In this document: in pieces, positions 37,301 to 49,000 of the stretch
How the letters are laid out: each line of letters begins with the position of its first letter
Position numbering within the stretch: the stretch's first letter is position 1
Origin: Favolaschia claudopus
Taxonomy: Eukaryota; Basidiomycota; Agaricomycetes; Agaricales; Mycenaceae
Assembly (NCBI GenBank): GCA_037176885.1
Contig: JAWWNJ010000016.1
Span: 2,046,001-2,110,000, forward strand
DNA length: 64,000 nt
Direction: 5' to 3'
The notes under the pieces: model-generated
The model's input: only the letters and a program-made list of their open reading frames with translations
Told to the model about the DNA's origin: nothing
Database searches by the model: none
Made by a program: the position numbers and the translations under genes

Positions 37301-40300
37301 TAATATATCTTGAAATGCATCGTTACGGCGAGACTAGGTACAAACTGAGAAGGTTTGAATTGGAGAGGAGTAGAAACACACGAATGGGTGCGGTGGCGTA
37401 TGCCGAAGCCGGCGACCGAGCCAACGAGAAGGTCAAGTGGTAAAACTTACCTCAGAATGTTCTTGAATGTTTTGTAGGAAATAGCACTTACGACAATCGG
37501 TGAAGACGGTGATTGGCCAGCTATTGCGGGGACCTGAGACCTTCCAAAACAGTCAACGCGAGTCCGTATCCGCGCTAATATGCCAGCAGGTTAATATTGG
37601 GCTCAGCTCCAGCAGTAGCCAATGCCGCGAAGCCAGAGTGACAGCCCAATAACCGTTTCAATTGCTGTTTTTATGGATCAAATCGTCGAAGGCAAAGTAA
37701 GATTTTCGTGGATTCAGTGTGAAGGTTGAGAAGGGACCGCAACCGCACATAGAGCTCGCCGTCGCCGCTGGTCAACCTTGAACCTTGTACTTGAGGTCAT
37801 AGCTCCATCTTTTTCTCTGAAAGCGATTAGCAACGAGAAAGAGCACTGTGAAAAAACCACTACAGATATATTTAGGCTCTCTGTTCCGTCATATCGTAAT
37901 GTGGAAGCGTCCTGCTGGGTACCTTGGTATACTACAAGCAATGCGTATGTTCAAATAATTGCCGAGAGGAGTACTATTTGCTCCGGACTGTAGAGATGGC
38001 AGGTGCAATTCAGACCAAGAATTTGAGAAGAAGATACAGCATACCGCTGTTTCGCACAGAGTGTATCGAATGTAATGTGAACCACGAGTTCCCAGAAAAT
38101 CCTCGAAGGCTTCTGTATTGATTTGACCCATGTGGAGCGTGTTCTTCGAAGGTGCTGTGATCAGGGGAATGGAATTTCAGCCACCGCATTTTCCAAGACT
38201 CCAACTGCAGTTAGTAGGCTTGCGGCGTAGATATATAATGCTCACTGCAATGCAAACGTCCGAATGAGTGGTTGATTGTGGCTAAGAGACCCGTCAAACG
38301 TTTGTTGGATCGAAGATTGTTTCGGCATTCCTGCCAGTGGCTGCCGCGGCGAGTTCTGTGTTAGAGGGTATACGCGCGCGCTGGTAGGAAAGAGACATAT
38401 CTGTGATGATGAGAGAGAGACGCGAGTGGCGGCGATTCGCCTATAAGAATTCGTGGTAAGCGCTAGAAACAGAATCTCCGGGGACTACTTCAGCCGTAAA
38501 GACGCCTCGGTTTAATCTTGGATTCTGAGAGAAGTTCTTGATTCGGGGCATTTGAACAGGCCTATGACGCAGACATGACCCGAATTCCAAACTGACGGAC
38601 CGGCTCCCGAATATCTCGACTCTCGCTCGAGATCCCTCAACGATAGTGACAAGACACCGGCGAGGACAGTGCACTGGATAAAACTCATTGCTAGTCTCCA
38701 AAGATGCGTCAAGGGCGTTCCAGCTGGTATTGAGAAGGAATTAAAGTATAATAAATCAGGACCAGTCTCCTCCCAGACGCGAAGACAGCCAGTTCTTGAG
38801 TCAGAGAGTGAACGTGATGAAAGTTGAGGGCAAGATGGAGTGTGTGACCATCGCGTGACCATCAATGATATCAACCGCATCAGCTTGAGCCAACATTCGT
38901 CCTGTTGCCTTGTTCCCTGCTCTCACCACCTCGACCTTCGGATTCTGAGCACTTTGGGTTTCTACGGTCTGCACGTTGGGGAGAATGCGGCGGACACCTC
39001 CTCATGTCTGCAGCTCCACGTATGCTACGCCACCGGATCTTCAAACAGTGACAGCCACACCAAAACGGATATTCGGCGAAACGTATGTTATATGTTCACG
39101 TACGATGTACACGCGTTCCCGTTAACTCTCACTACTATCTATATGTTCCTTGCAAAGAAGTCTGGCCGCGGCGAGACGAAGTCGCGGCTAAATTCTGTGA
39201 AGAATGGATACCGCAGCAGAGAAATCAAAATTCCGGATGCCACTGTGGCGCATGGGCCACCAATACACAGTCATTCGTTGACGGTGGTCCGACAATGTAA
39301 TCAATAACCGTATCGGTCTGGATGATAGTGAGTAAAGACTGAAATATCTCTGCCATTTTTGGTCTGGGTGACTCAATCTATCTAGCGGCGTTCAGGTACA
39401 CTCCAACTGCTTCTCCTCAGTTTGTCACGTTCGCCTGAACTGCAAAGCTATGCGTACATTCCCGCATGCATTGTGTGTCATTTTTAGTTCTCGTTGGTGA
39501 TTCGTCCAGACTGAATCGTGGCAGGTACAATTGTCGTAACTATTACATCCCTCAGGTGCTGCCCCTAACGCTTGAAGCCCTCTGGCGATGTATGGCTCGA
39601 GACTGATGGAGAAAATAATCTAGTATGTCTGCGATGAACCGACTCCATCCTGGAATCACGAAAATGAGCGAACATTACAATCAACGCAGTATGAAGACGC
39701 TTTGGTAGAAGCCTACCTCTCGGTCCGTATTTCCTGTAGAAGGTTTCTTGGTTTCCCATCGAATACACCAAAATGTTGATTTTCTGATGGCGATTTGATC
39801 CTCAGGGGAATAAGCATGATACAGGTCCCGGCATTCGCGTTATAGGCTGCCAGTTTTTCTTCACGGGAGCGTCGTGCCGAGACGATCCATCCAATAGGCT
39901 TCAACGGTAACGTTGAAAGTCTTGTTCGCCTCGCCCTGGAACTGACTCGCATGTATCTTGTTTTGAATTAGCTTGGGATCGAGGGCAACCAGCCAATGAG
40001 AATGCTGGCTGTGTGTTTGAATTTTCGGTTTGTCGTGCGAGTTCCATGCTGGATTTTACTGATGGTCTTAGATAGCCGACGATGCTCAAAATATATCTCT
40101 GATTATCGATTGCTCGACCTGACTTGCAGGTATGTACATTGTTGTAATTTGCCACGGCGAGATACGGATGATACTCCATAGTCTACGATTTTGTCGGCCA
40201 CCGTCGAACCCGGGTATACGTTGGATTCTATGCTTCTTTGGCAAGCGCTTCCCTTCATATTTCATACTAGCTGCTCTATTCCTCATGGTGTTGGAGTAAA

Positions 40301-40860
40301 TTGGGACCACCACTCCGCCACACCCAAGCCAATATATTCAACAATGGTACGCAAGAAGTATATGACAGACAACTAAGAAAGAAAAGAGAACCGTATTGCA
40401 AGGACTTCCTTTGCGGACGATGAACCCTATAGAACCTGATTCTACAGGACTCTTGATTTTCTGGCGACGATCTGATGGACAAGGGAGAGCAATGATGAAT
40501 GTATGTTCGTTCCACGCCGGCATTCGCGTTACGGTGTCACTTTCTCTTTGCGGGATCTGTCCTGCCGAGGCATTCCATCCAATAGATGAGCGCGGTAACG
40601 TTGCAAATCTTCCTCATATTGCACTAGAGCTGACCTATTGGAGCTTTACTAGATCCTCGACCAATAGCAACACCAGTGGCGTGCCATAATTTCCAACTCT
40701 TCGGGAAAGATGAAGCACAAATCTCAAGTAACGTTTATGGTCACCTTCTTCTGGTCAATTTCGTCTCTCAGCGTACCATTTTGGCCGTGGCCATCTTCTC
40801 ATTTCAACATTCCAGGTCTATTCCGAACCCATAAGAGTGTACATTAAAAATACATTACTG
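37301..40860. other. Divergent intergenic region between two hydrophobin-like genes
   Basis: About 3.5 kb without a supportable gene. Weak duplicated blocks occur at about 39765-39915 and 40448-40610: gattttctg-x-gcgat-tgat, ccggcattcgcgtta, ccatccaata and cggtaacgttg. They suggest an old duplication about 690 bp apart. Minus frames at 38441-38880 and plus frames at 38840-39307 lack motifs. Confidence 0.4.
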
Positions 40861-40865
40861 CGTTC

Positions 40866-40882
40866 CAAGATATAAAAGGAGT
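40866..40882 (+). promoter_or_regulatory. TATA box of hydrophobin-like copy 2
   Basis: The sequence gatataaaaggagtccg lies about 70 bp upstream of the ATG at 40943. The following leader (caagcaaagaaatcccatcc) closely resembles the leader of copy 1. Confidence 0.6.
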
Positions 40883-40942
40883 CCGCTTTCACTCCCGACC
40901 TTCAAGCAAAGAAATCCCATCCTTGCAGCAAACTCGAGAAAC

Positions 40943-41365
40943 ATGATCTTCAAGCCCTTCGTCCTCCTCGCTTCTGCGCTCGCGGTGAGTCGCCTTGTTC
41001 GCATCGTCTTACAAGCGCAGCGATTCACTTACCGCCTGACAGACCCTCCAGGTCGCTAACGGAGCTGCGATCGCTGAACGTGCCACTAGTTTGTGCTGCC
41101 CGGTCGTCGTCAATCCGCCGATTGTGGCCACGCTGGCTGCCTTAATTACCCCCCTCTTGTCGGGGACGGGCGTTACTCTCAATACCGGTTTGGCTGTGGG
41201 GGCTCTTTGCACTCCCCTCAGTGCCTCTTGGTTTGTCCATTGACAGCAGTGCGGCTTTGACACATCTCATGTCTCATTAGCGCCGCCGCAAACTCCCTCA
41301 CCTGCGACATCGACGTGTCTGTCCCCCTCCTTGAAGATGTTGGCGTCAACTGCTCCCCCGCTTGA
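40943..41365 (+). CDS. Hydrophobin-like secreted protein with six cysteines, copy 2
   Basis: Three exons: 40943-40984, 41043-41230 and 41281-41365. They total 315 nt, giving 104 residues. The signal peptide MIFKPFVLLASALA is identical to copy 1 and is followed by TLQVANGAAIAERATSLCC. Cysteines are at 32, 33, 70, 77, 85 and 101. Cys77 is again encoded by a TG|C codon split by intron 2, which here uses a GTTTGT donor. The pattern CC-x36-C-x6-C-x7-C-x15-C is shared with copy 1. The central segment PPIVATLAALITPLLSGTGV is hydrophobic, as in class I hydrophobins. Copies 1 and 2 are transcribed divergently and are about 3.7 kb apart. The rest of the mature sequence has diverged strongly outside the cysteines. 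Confidence 0.82.
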
Positions 41366-41705
41366 TCCTTGGATCGGCGCCCGAAATTTGTATATCGTTT
41401 TGTGGATTGATTTCTTCGTAGGGGATGACATTTTGATACTGTTTGTTTTGAGAGAAAATGTGCAGAAAAATATAATGAGCCAACAACTTTTTGATTTTTA
41501 TTCGCTTGGAATAAGTCCGGGGAATTGATTGAGCGAGACAATTGAGTACTCTACTGTAACAGTGCCTCTGCGCGGAGAAGAGTCTCTGCACCGTATTTCC
41601 GGTCCTCAGAATTATTTTGCTTCGTTGCTTTTCAACATCGCAAGCGTTTTGATCCGAATCAGATTGCCGATAAGCCTTGGCTCCGCAGTAATATACGCGG
41701 AGGTG

Positions 41706-42570
41706 GCAACCGGCTGATTTCCAGTGTTGATTGCCGGAATCCAACGCTGCCCGGCAAGGCGGCATTGGATTCCGGTGGTCGTCCGTTACCTTTCACTGGG
41801 CTCCATTGGAATCTGCTGGTTTACATTGGAAGCCGCTCCCCACCAATTTCCATTGTAATCCAGTGGAATCCATTGAGTTTTCAGCCTGTTCTGGGCTTGA
41901 CTAATTTAGAATCTAGTATCGGCGTGATTCAAGGTGGTTGGTTGAGTGTATTTTAACCTGAGTGCCTTTTTCTATGGAAAACATAGAAGGCAAATACAGG
42001 AGGTAAGTATACAATTATAGAGCCGAAATTGATAAGAGAATCTAGATGTCTGTTCTCTTTGACTCTTTTATGAAGCAAAGCAGAGGGAAGACTTGTACAT
42101 TTTAACAATGGCAGAGTCTGAAAGAGGACTACGATGAAGTCCAACCAAGTGAATATAATCTCGGGCTCGCGTTAGTTAGTTTCTTTAAACCGCCGTGAGT
42201 AAACATGTGTACAGGGTCAAAACCATGCTGAACTTGAAGGCGGCAGACACAAAATCTAGCATCCCTCCAAGATGAGTCTAAATAGTTCCCATAAACTTAA
42301 TATTTTCCGAATGAACTTGTATAAACCGGTGCTTTCCGCTGACTCCCAGCGATTTCCACCGGAATCCAGTGCGGATATGAGCGTGGGTCAGTGGGAAACA
42401 GCGAAGATCAATGGCGTACGCTGCCGTCACTGGATCACATCATCCAGCAGCGTCCGCCAGTGTCCACTGGTGGCCAGTGGTGGCCGCCAGCGAACTTTCC
42501 ACCGGCGGGCATATTACTCTGGCTCCGGTGGATCAGCTCGACACAATGAAACGGCGACCAACGGCATCAG
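41706..42570. repeat. CCA(N)TGG-rich non-coding sequence in two clusters
   Basis: Two clusters (41715-41900 and 42330-42545) are dense in degenerate palindromic words such as cattggaatc, ccagtggaatcc, ccactggtggccagtgg and gccgccag. The outer edges carry cggctgat (41715) and its inverse atcagccg (42566-42573). This could be the ends of a decayed element, but no target duplication was found. Confidence 0.4.
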
Positions 42571-42812
42571 CCGAATGAATGTTAACTGTTAACTGTGTTC
42601 AACGGACTATTGCTGTGTCATTCGTTGTTCGGAGGAAACATGTTCAGGTTCAGGTCTATAGATCACGCAAGATTGGAGTTGCTTTTTGGTTGCTTTCGTT
42701 TGTTCTTCGTGGGCGTCGTCATGCCGTCCGAAACTTTGCCATCGATAAAAGCGAACAAGAAGCGTCAGTTGAGAGTAAAGCCATCCCAGCTCAGCAACTA
42801 TGTAAACCGATG

Positions 42813-43918
42813 CTAGAACTCGTCCCGAGATGGTTTCGCAGATCTGCCCTCTACTTTCTGATTCGAATCATTTGATTTCGAGATTTCGGCTAGATTTCCA
42901 TGAATAAGTTTCAGCATACAACTCCAATCGAAGGCAAGCAGCACGTAGAGAACTGACTCACCAGCAGTGTCAATCACAACAACCCTCCCTTTTGACGTAG
43001 TCACATACAGCGTCTTCGTATCCCTCCCAAAAGCACACGCCGTCGCACCGTCAAGTATCCCTCCGCCCTTTGGATCGCCCGCGACGGTTTGCTGCACCCA
43101 CTCCTTCTCATTCTGAATGGAGGGAGCAAACATCTGAACCGCCCCGCTACTCAACGTCACCCACGCCCTCCCCTCCTCATCGAACACGAAATCGTCGTAC
43201 ACACCAAACACCCCGTCGACCTTCGGCTGCGTACCGAGTATCTCTACCGGAGCGCGGGCACCCAGGGCGACGCGCGCGAATGTGCGAAGTATAAGAACAA
43301 GTTGGAGGCAGAGGTGTGTGCGCGGAGACCGTTAATTCCGAGCCCGGGCCAAGGAGCGGTGAGGCCCGGCTCGAGAGCGGCGTCGTGGAGCGCAATGCAT
43401 ACTGCACCGGTGAGCGTGTTGACCTCCCAGGCTACGCCGAGGTGGGAGTCGGCTGCGAGGATGAGGGATGGGTCTGCGGGGTGGGCGGAGATGCCGTTGG
43501 TCATCGTGCTAGAGGGGATGCGGGCGGCGGGGGTTATGATGGGTTGATTGGAGGAGGTGGATGGGAAGGAGATGCTGTAGATGACGATGCTATCGAGAGG
43601 CGTGGCTACTTCGGTGGTGCTGAGAGAGGAGACGACGAGGGCGAATGTGTCGGGCGCGTATTCGACGATACCATTCAGGCTTGTGGCGTTCGGAAAGGTG
43701 TAGACTTCGTCGAGGGTTGGGTTGGAGGAGGTGGGGTCGAGGGTATACAGGGTGGGGGAGACGACCGAGGTGAGGAGGAGCTGGCCCGAGGAACGAACGG
43801 CGATGCCTTCGAGGAAGAGACCGGAGGGGGATTCGTAGAGGAGGCGTGTTGAGATATCTGTAGCGATAGCGACCCATGTTGCGGTCAGAAGGAGGACGAG
43901 AGAGGAGAGCGGAAACAT
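42813..43918 (-). pseudogene. Broken copy of SMP-30/lactonase-like beta-propeller gene
   Basis: Near-copy of the intact gene at 53435-54556: MFPLSSLVLLLTATWVAIAT aligns with the same signal peptide. After NLFLYF the reading frame breaks. Between gcgaatgt and gaagtataag (+ strand, about 43276-43290) copy A has 2 nt where copy B has 18. This is a 16-bp deletion that shifts the frame and reaches a stop soon after. The downstream frame resumes in 42813-43211 (FGVYDDFVFDEEGRAWVTLS...). The TATA box also differs (see promoter entry). Lesions in both the coding region and the promoter indicate a pseudogene. A sequencing or assembly error is the alternative for the deletion. Confidence 0.85.
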
Positions 43919-43951
43919 GATGGGTGGTTGGTCAGGGCGGCGCGCCGCAAG

Positions 43952-43972
43952 GAGCAGGCTTTATATCAGAAC
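43952..43972 (-). promoter_or_regulatory. Altered TATA box of the broken lactonase-like copy
   Basis: Plus strand reads ggctttatatcagaac, where the intact copy has ggctttatataagaac. On the minus strand TTATATAAAGCC has become TGATATAAAGCC, which weakens the TATA element. Confidence 0.5.
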
Positions 43973-44656
43973 GTACGCCAGAATCAATGAGTCAGCGGAG
44001 CCCACATTAAGCGAATGATCATAGATGAGACGCAATCGCGCACTCGTAGGTATTCGAGTTGTGTTTGATTCAGGTTTGAATATTGGCAGCTTGAGGCGAC
44101 ACGAGGTTTGAAATTTCCTCAGAGAGAACGATGGACTTGAGATCGTTGGATTATCCAGGATAAGATTCGAGGGGATCTATGCAAACTTGGATGCCTGCAG
44201 GGTTCTGTCGATTCTGTGTCATCGCGGGGGAATCAAGAATGAATTTCGCCGCACATGTAATCTTGACATCGTCAGAGAACTTTGAATGAAGACACGGTAC
44301 CTGTGGATCCTACCTCCTCAGAGACAAATCCACTTTAAGTTGTCAGAAGGCGAAGTTTCCAGTATGTACTCCTGTCAAATTTCGCGTTCATTCCGACACA
44401 ACTTAGAAATTGGCTTATTTGGGGGAACCGGCGAGGTGCATTGAGATTGTGATTCCCGGTTACCTGTTTGATGCGGTGAATTGACTGACCAGATTCCCCG
44501 CCATCGTTCGCCCGTAGCTTCAGCGAGGAAATGGACATGATGGTGGAAGACAAGCTGGGATTCGTGGGAAGTTCTCCGGCAGAATCCGATATATGACGTC
44601 ACTTCGTTACGTACGCAATTCGGCAACAATTCGGGCTCTCTCCCGACTCCCGCCAT

Positions 44657-44664
44657 GCCAGCGC
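44657..44664. repeat. Target-site duplication, left
   Basis: GCCAGCGC directly abuts the left terminal repeat and recurs at 51013-51020 next to the right one. The duplication is 8 bp if the element begins CTGTC. It reads as 6 or 4 bp if one or two flanking bases are counted in the terminal repeats, because those bases also match. Confidence 0.85.
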
Positions 44665-44779
44665 CTGTCTCGGTAACCCAGACGTTCAAGGAGCGTGCGG
44701 TCCTACGGACCGCGTTGATCCGACCCACGTGAGTTCGGGTAAAAATTGATGTACGCAAACGCTCCTTGAACGTCTGGGT
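44665..44779. repeat. Left end: TIR plus subterminal inverted repeat
   Basis: The 21-bp TIR is 44665-44685. Sequence 44676-44697 (aacccagacgttcaaggagcgt) is repeated in inverse at about 44758-44779, so the end can fold into a 22-bp-stem hairpin. The reverse complement of this end resembles the right end beyond the 21-bp TIR. Confidence 0.85.
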
Positions 44780-45578
44780 TTTCCGATGATACTACTGGGT
44801 ATCCAAAAGGGGAAAACCACGCCAAAACGTCGAAAAAGAAAGAAAAAGAAAGAGAGAGAGAGAATTTCGGACTTTTATCCTAGCGGCTACAGACCGTTGT
44901 TTAGAACATTAATATTGGATTCTGCGTGTGCTACATGCGTGAACAGCGATACAATATTAGATCATGATTAGATTAGAAGTATGATCACATCGTGGAGGAA
45001 ATCTACAAGACCAAAAGTTGTCGGAACACTAGGTGTTAGCGGGGAGCGTTGGGAAGCCGAGGGTTAGTTCAAAGTTGAATTTTTGAGCTGTAAAATTCAA
45101 CAATCCGGATCACAAGAGTCTAACAATTAATTGAAAGAGCATAGCGCACGAGTAATTGATGGGTGATGTCCGGACAGAAGGGTAGGAAGAATATTTGCAT
45201 TGCAACAGGCTTCGAGAGGCTATCAAAACAATATGGAAGGCGAGGGGTTGAGGAGTCGATGACAGCAGAAGACTGTTGATTGCGCTCAGGTGATTTGATG
45301 ATGAGACCAGGTATTGAGAATTCAAGTGGCGGAGTAGTAGGTTCAGACAGAAGACTGCTCTGTTCAATGTTGTCGTGGCATTGGAGCTGCCAGTGCCAGA
45401 AAGAGGAGGAAAACCAGTTTAGTCAATGTCACACCAACATCATTGATTCATAGGTGTTTGCACCGCTCTTGCAGCAACGGATCCTTACTATAGCTGTTCC
45501 AGATTACAGATTAGGGTCTTCTCAACAGTTCCCGAGTCCCAGAAGAGCGTGGGGTTGCATTCAGAAGCTAACCAGACG

Positions 45579-45713
45579 ATGATAGATCCCGAAACAACTT
45601 CTGGCAAAGCCGAGACAATTGAGGCCAAAGAAGCGGAGAAAACACGTCAAGAATATACTTTTATTGATGAATCATTGCCCAAAATTCTTCAAGAGGCTCC
45701 AGGTACTGAATAG
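45579..45713 (+). other. 44-codon acidic ORF in each repeat unit (first instance)
   Basis: ATG to TAG, beginning MIDPETTSGKAETIEAKEAE and ending in KILQEAPGTE. The open frame extends about 44 codons further upstream without an ATG, toward a possible acceptor (gctcttgcag). It recurs every 1101 bp at 46680, 47781, 48882 and 49983. The charged, protein-like composition suggests a captured exon, but expression is unknown. Confidence 0.3.
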
Positions 45714-45721
45714 CCCGAGAA

Positions 45722-46072
45722 ATGGCAAGAATACGAAGGAGAGATGCTGAGTGTAACGTGTCTGTCACGTCACACTTGACTCCGGCTCATCGGGACGTCG
45801 TTTTGGCGGGCGGGAGAGGTGGCTGTGACACTTGGCGTGTTGAGTGGACCCAGTTGATCGGTCGGTTAACCAACGTCGGTTTTCCGATGATACTACTGGG
45901 TATCCAAAAGGGGAAAACCACGCCAAAACGTCGAAAAAGAAAGAAAAAGAAAGAGAGAGAGAGAATTTCGGACTTTTATCCTAGCGGCTACAGACCGTTG
46001 TTTAGAACATTAATATTGGATTCTGCGTGTGCTACATGCGTGAACAGCGATACAATATTAGATCATGATTAG
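45722..46072 (+). other. 116-codon ORF spanning each unit junction (first instance)
   Basis: Starts MARIRRRDAECNVSVTSHL near the end of one unit and continues through the purine run (KRRKRKKKKERER) of the next. It recurs at 46823-47173, 47924-48274 and 49025-49375. The frame exists only because units are tandem: unit 1 has just the 61-codon distal part (44786-44971), and unit 5 lacks a following unit. No domain was recognised. An opposing 85-codon frame recurs too (45110-45367, 46211-46468 and so on). Confidence 0.25.
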
Positions 46073-49000
46073 ATTAGAAGTATGATCACATCGTGGAGGA
46101 AATCTACAAGACCAAAAGTTGTCGGAACACTAGGTGTTAGCGGGGAGCGTTGGGAAGCCGAGGGTTAGTTCAAAGTTGAATTTTTGAGCTGTAAAATTCA
46201 ACAATCCGGATCACAAGAGTCTAACAATTAATTGAAAGAGCATAGCGCACGAGTAATTGATGGGTGATGTCCGGACAGAAGGGTAGGAAGAATATTTGCA
46301 TTGCAACAGGCTTCGAGAGGCTATCAAAACAATATGGAAGGCGAGGGGTTGAGGAGTCGATGACAGCAGAAGACTGTTGATTGCGCTCAGGTGATTTGAT
46401 GATGAGACCAGGTATTGAGAATTCAAGTGGCGGAGTAGTAGGTTCAGACAGAAGACTGCTCTGTTCAATGTTGTCGTGGCATTGGAGCTGCCAGTGCCAG
46501 AAAGAGGAGGAAAACCAGTTTAGTCAATGTCACACCAACATCATTGATTCATAGGTGTTTGCACCGCTCTTGCAGCAACGGATCCTTACTATAGCTGTTC
46601 CAGATTACAGATTAGGGTCTTCTCAACAGTTCCCGAGTCCCAGAAGAGCGTGGGGTTGCATTCAGAAGCTAACCAGACGATGATAGATCCCGAAACAACT
46701 TCTGGCAAAGCCGAGACAATTGAGGCCAAAGAAGCGGAGAAAACACGTCAAGAATATACTTTTATTGATGAATCATTGCCCAAAATTCTTCAAGAGGCTC
46801 CAGGTACTGAATAGCCCGAGAAATGGCAAGAATACGAAGGAGAGATGCTGAGTGTAACGTGTCTGTCACGTCACACTTGACTCCGGCTCATCGGGACGTC
46901 GTTTTGGCGGGCGGGAGAGGTGGCTGTGACACTTGGCGTGTTGAGTGGACCCAGTTGATCGGTCGGTTAACCAACGTCGGTTTTCCGATGATACTACTGG
47001 GTATCCAAAAGGGGAAAACCACGCCAAAACGTCGAAAAAGAAAGAAAAAGAAAGAGAGAGAGAGAATTTCGGACTTTTATCCTAGCGGCTACAGACCGTT
47101 GTTTAGAACATTAATATTGGATTCTGCGTGTGCTACATGCGTGAACAGCGATACAATATTAGATCATGATTAGATTAGAAGTATGATCACATCGTGGAGG
47201 AAATCTACAAGACCAAAAGTTGTCGGAACACTAGGTGTTAGCGGGGAGCGTTGGGAAGCCGAGGGTTAGTTCAAAGTTGAATTTTTGAGCTGTAAAATTC
47301 AACAATCCGGATCACAAGAGTCTAACAATTAATTGAAAGAGCATAGCGCACGAGTAATTGATGGGTGATGTCCGGACAGAAGGGTAGGAAGAATATTTGC
47401 ATTGCAACAGGCTTCGAGAGGCTATCAAAACAATATGGAAGGCGAGGGGTTGAGGAGTCGATGACAGCAGAAGACTGTTGATTGCGCTCAGGTGATTTGA
47501 TGATGAGACCAGGTATTGAGAATTCAAGTGGCGGAGTAGTAGGTTCAGACAGAAGACTGCTCTGTTCAATGTTGTCGTGGCATTGGAGCTGCCAGTGCCA
47601 GAAAGAGGAGGAAAACCAGTTTAGTCAATGTCACACCAACATCATTGATTCATAGGTGTTTGCACCGCTCTTGCAGCAACGGATCCTTACTATAGCTGTT
47701 CCAGATTACAGATTAGGGTCTTCTCAACAGTTCCCGAGTCCCAGAAGAGCGTGGGGTTGCATTCAGAAGCTAACCAGACGATGATAGATCCCGAAACAAC
47801 TTCTGGCAAAGCCGAGACAATTGAGGCCAAAGAAGCGGAGAAAACACGTCAAGAATATACTTTTATTGATGAATCATTGCCCAAAATTCTTCAAGAGGCT
47901 CCAGGTACTGAATAGCCCGAGAAATGGCAAGAATACGAAGGAGAGATGCTGAGTGTAACGTGTCTGTCACGTCACACTTGACTCCGGCTCATCGGGACGT
48001 CGTTTTGGCGGGCGGGAGAGGTGGCTGTGACACTTGGCGTGTTGAGTGGACCCAGTTGATCGGTCGGTTAACCAACGTCGGTTTTCCGATGATACTACTG
48101 GGTATCCAAAAGGGGAAAACCACGCCAAAACGTCGAAAAAGAAAGAAAAAGAAAGAGAGAGAGAGAATTTCGGACTTTTATCCTAGCGGCTACAGACCGT
48201 TGTTTAGAACATTAATATTGGATTCTGCGTGTGCTACATGCGTGAACAGCGATACAATATTAGATCATGATTAGATTAGAAGTATGATCACATCGTGGAG
48301 GAAATCTACAAGACCAAAAGTTGTCGGAACACTAGGTGTTAGCGGGGAGCGTTGGGAAGCCGAGGGTTAGTTCAAAGTTGAATTTTTGAGCTGTAAAATT
48401 CAACAATCCGGATCACAAGAGTCTAACAATTAATTGAAAGAGCATAGCGCACGAGTAATTGATGGGTGATGTCCGGACAGAAGGGTAGGAAGAATATTTG
48501 CATTGCAACAGGCTTCGAGAGGCTATCAAAACAATATGGAAGGCGAGGGGTTGAGGAGTCGATGACAGCAGAAGACTGTTGATTGCGCTCAGGTGATTTG
48601 ATGATGAGACCAGGTATTGAGAATTCAAGTGGCGGAGTAGTAGGTTCAGACAGAAGACTGCTCTGTTCAATGTTGTCGTGGCATTGGAGCTGCCAGTGCC
48701 AGAAAGAGGAGGAAAACCAGTTTAGTCAATGTCACACCAACATCATTGATTCATAGGTGTTTGCACCGCTCTTGCAGCAACGGATCCTTACTATAGCTGT
48801 TCCAGATTACAGATTAGGGTCTTCTCAACAGTTCCCGAGTCCCAGAAGAGCGTGGGGTTGCATTCAGAAGCTAACCAGACGATGATAGATCCCGAAACAA
48901 CTTCTGGCAAAGCCGAGACAATTGAGGCCAAAGAAGCGGAGAAAACACGTCAAGAATATACTTTTATTGATGAATCATTGCCCAAAATTCTTCAAGAGGC

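Larger units (their letters stand above)
42799..44664. repeat. Segmental duplication, left copy (A)
   Basis: Direct duplicate of 53421-55302, beginning ctatgtaaaccga in both. It covers the lactonase-like gene, its promoter and about 740 bp upstream, and ends at the GCCAGCGC where the transposon-like element is inserted. Long stretches are identical, with scattered substitutions and small indels. The two copies are about 10.6 kb apart. Confidence 0.9.

Noticed and set aside
43316..43852. 178-codon plus-strand frame over the lactonase-like pseudogene
   Set aside because: An antisense shadow of the minus-strand propeller gene, and equally present opposite the intact copy.
45110..45367. 85-codon minus-strand frame repeated in every 1101-bp unit as a gene
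   Set aside because: Its repetition only reflects the tandem array. It has no domain, no linked exons and no evident promoter.
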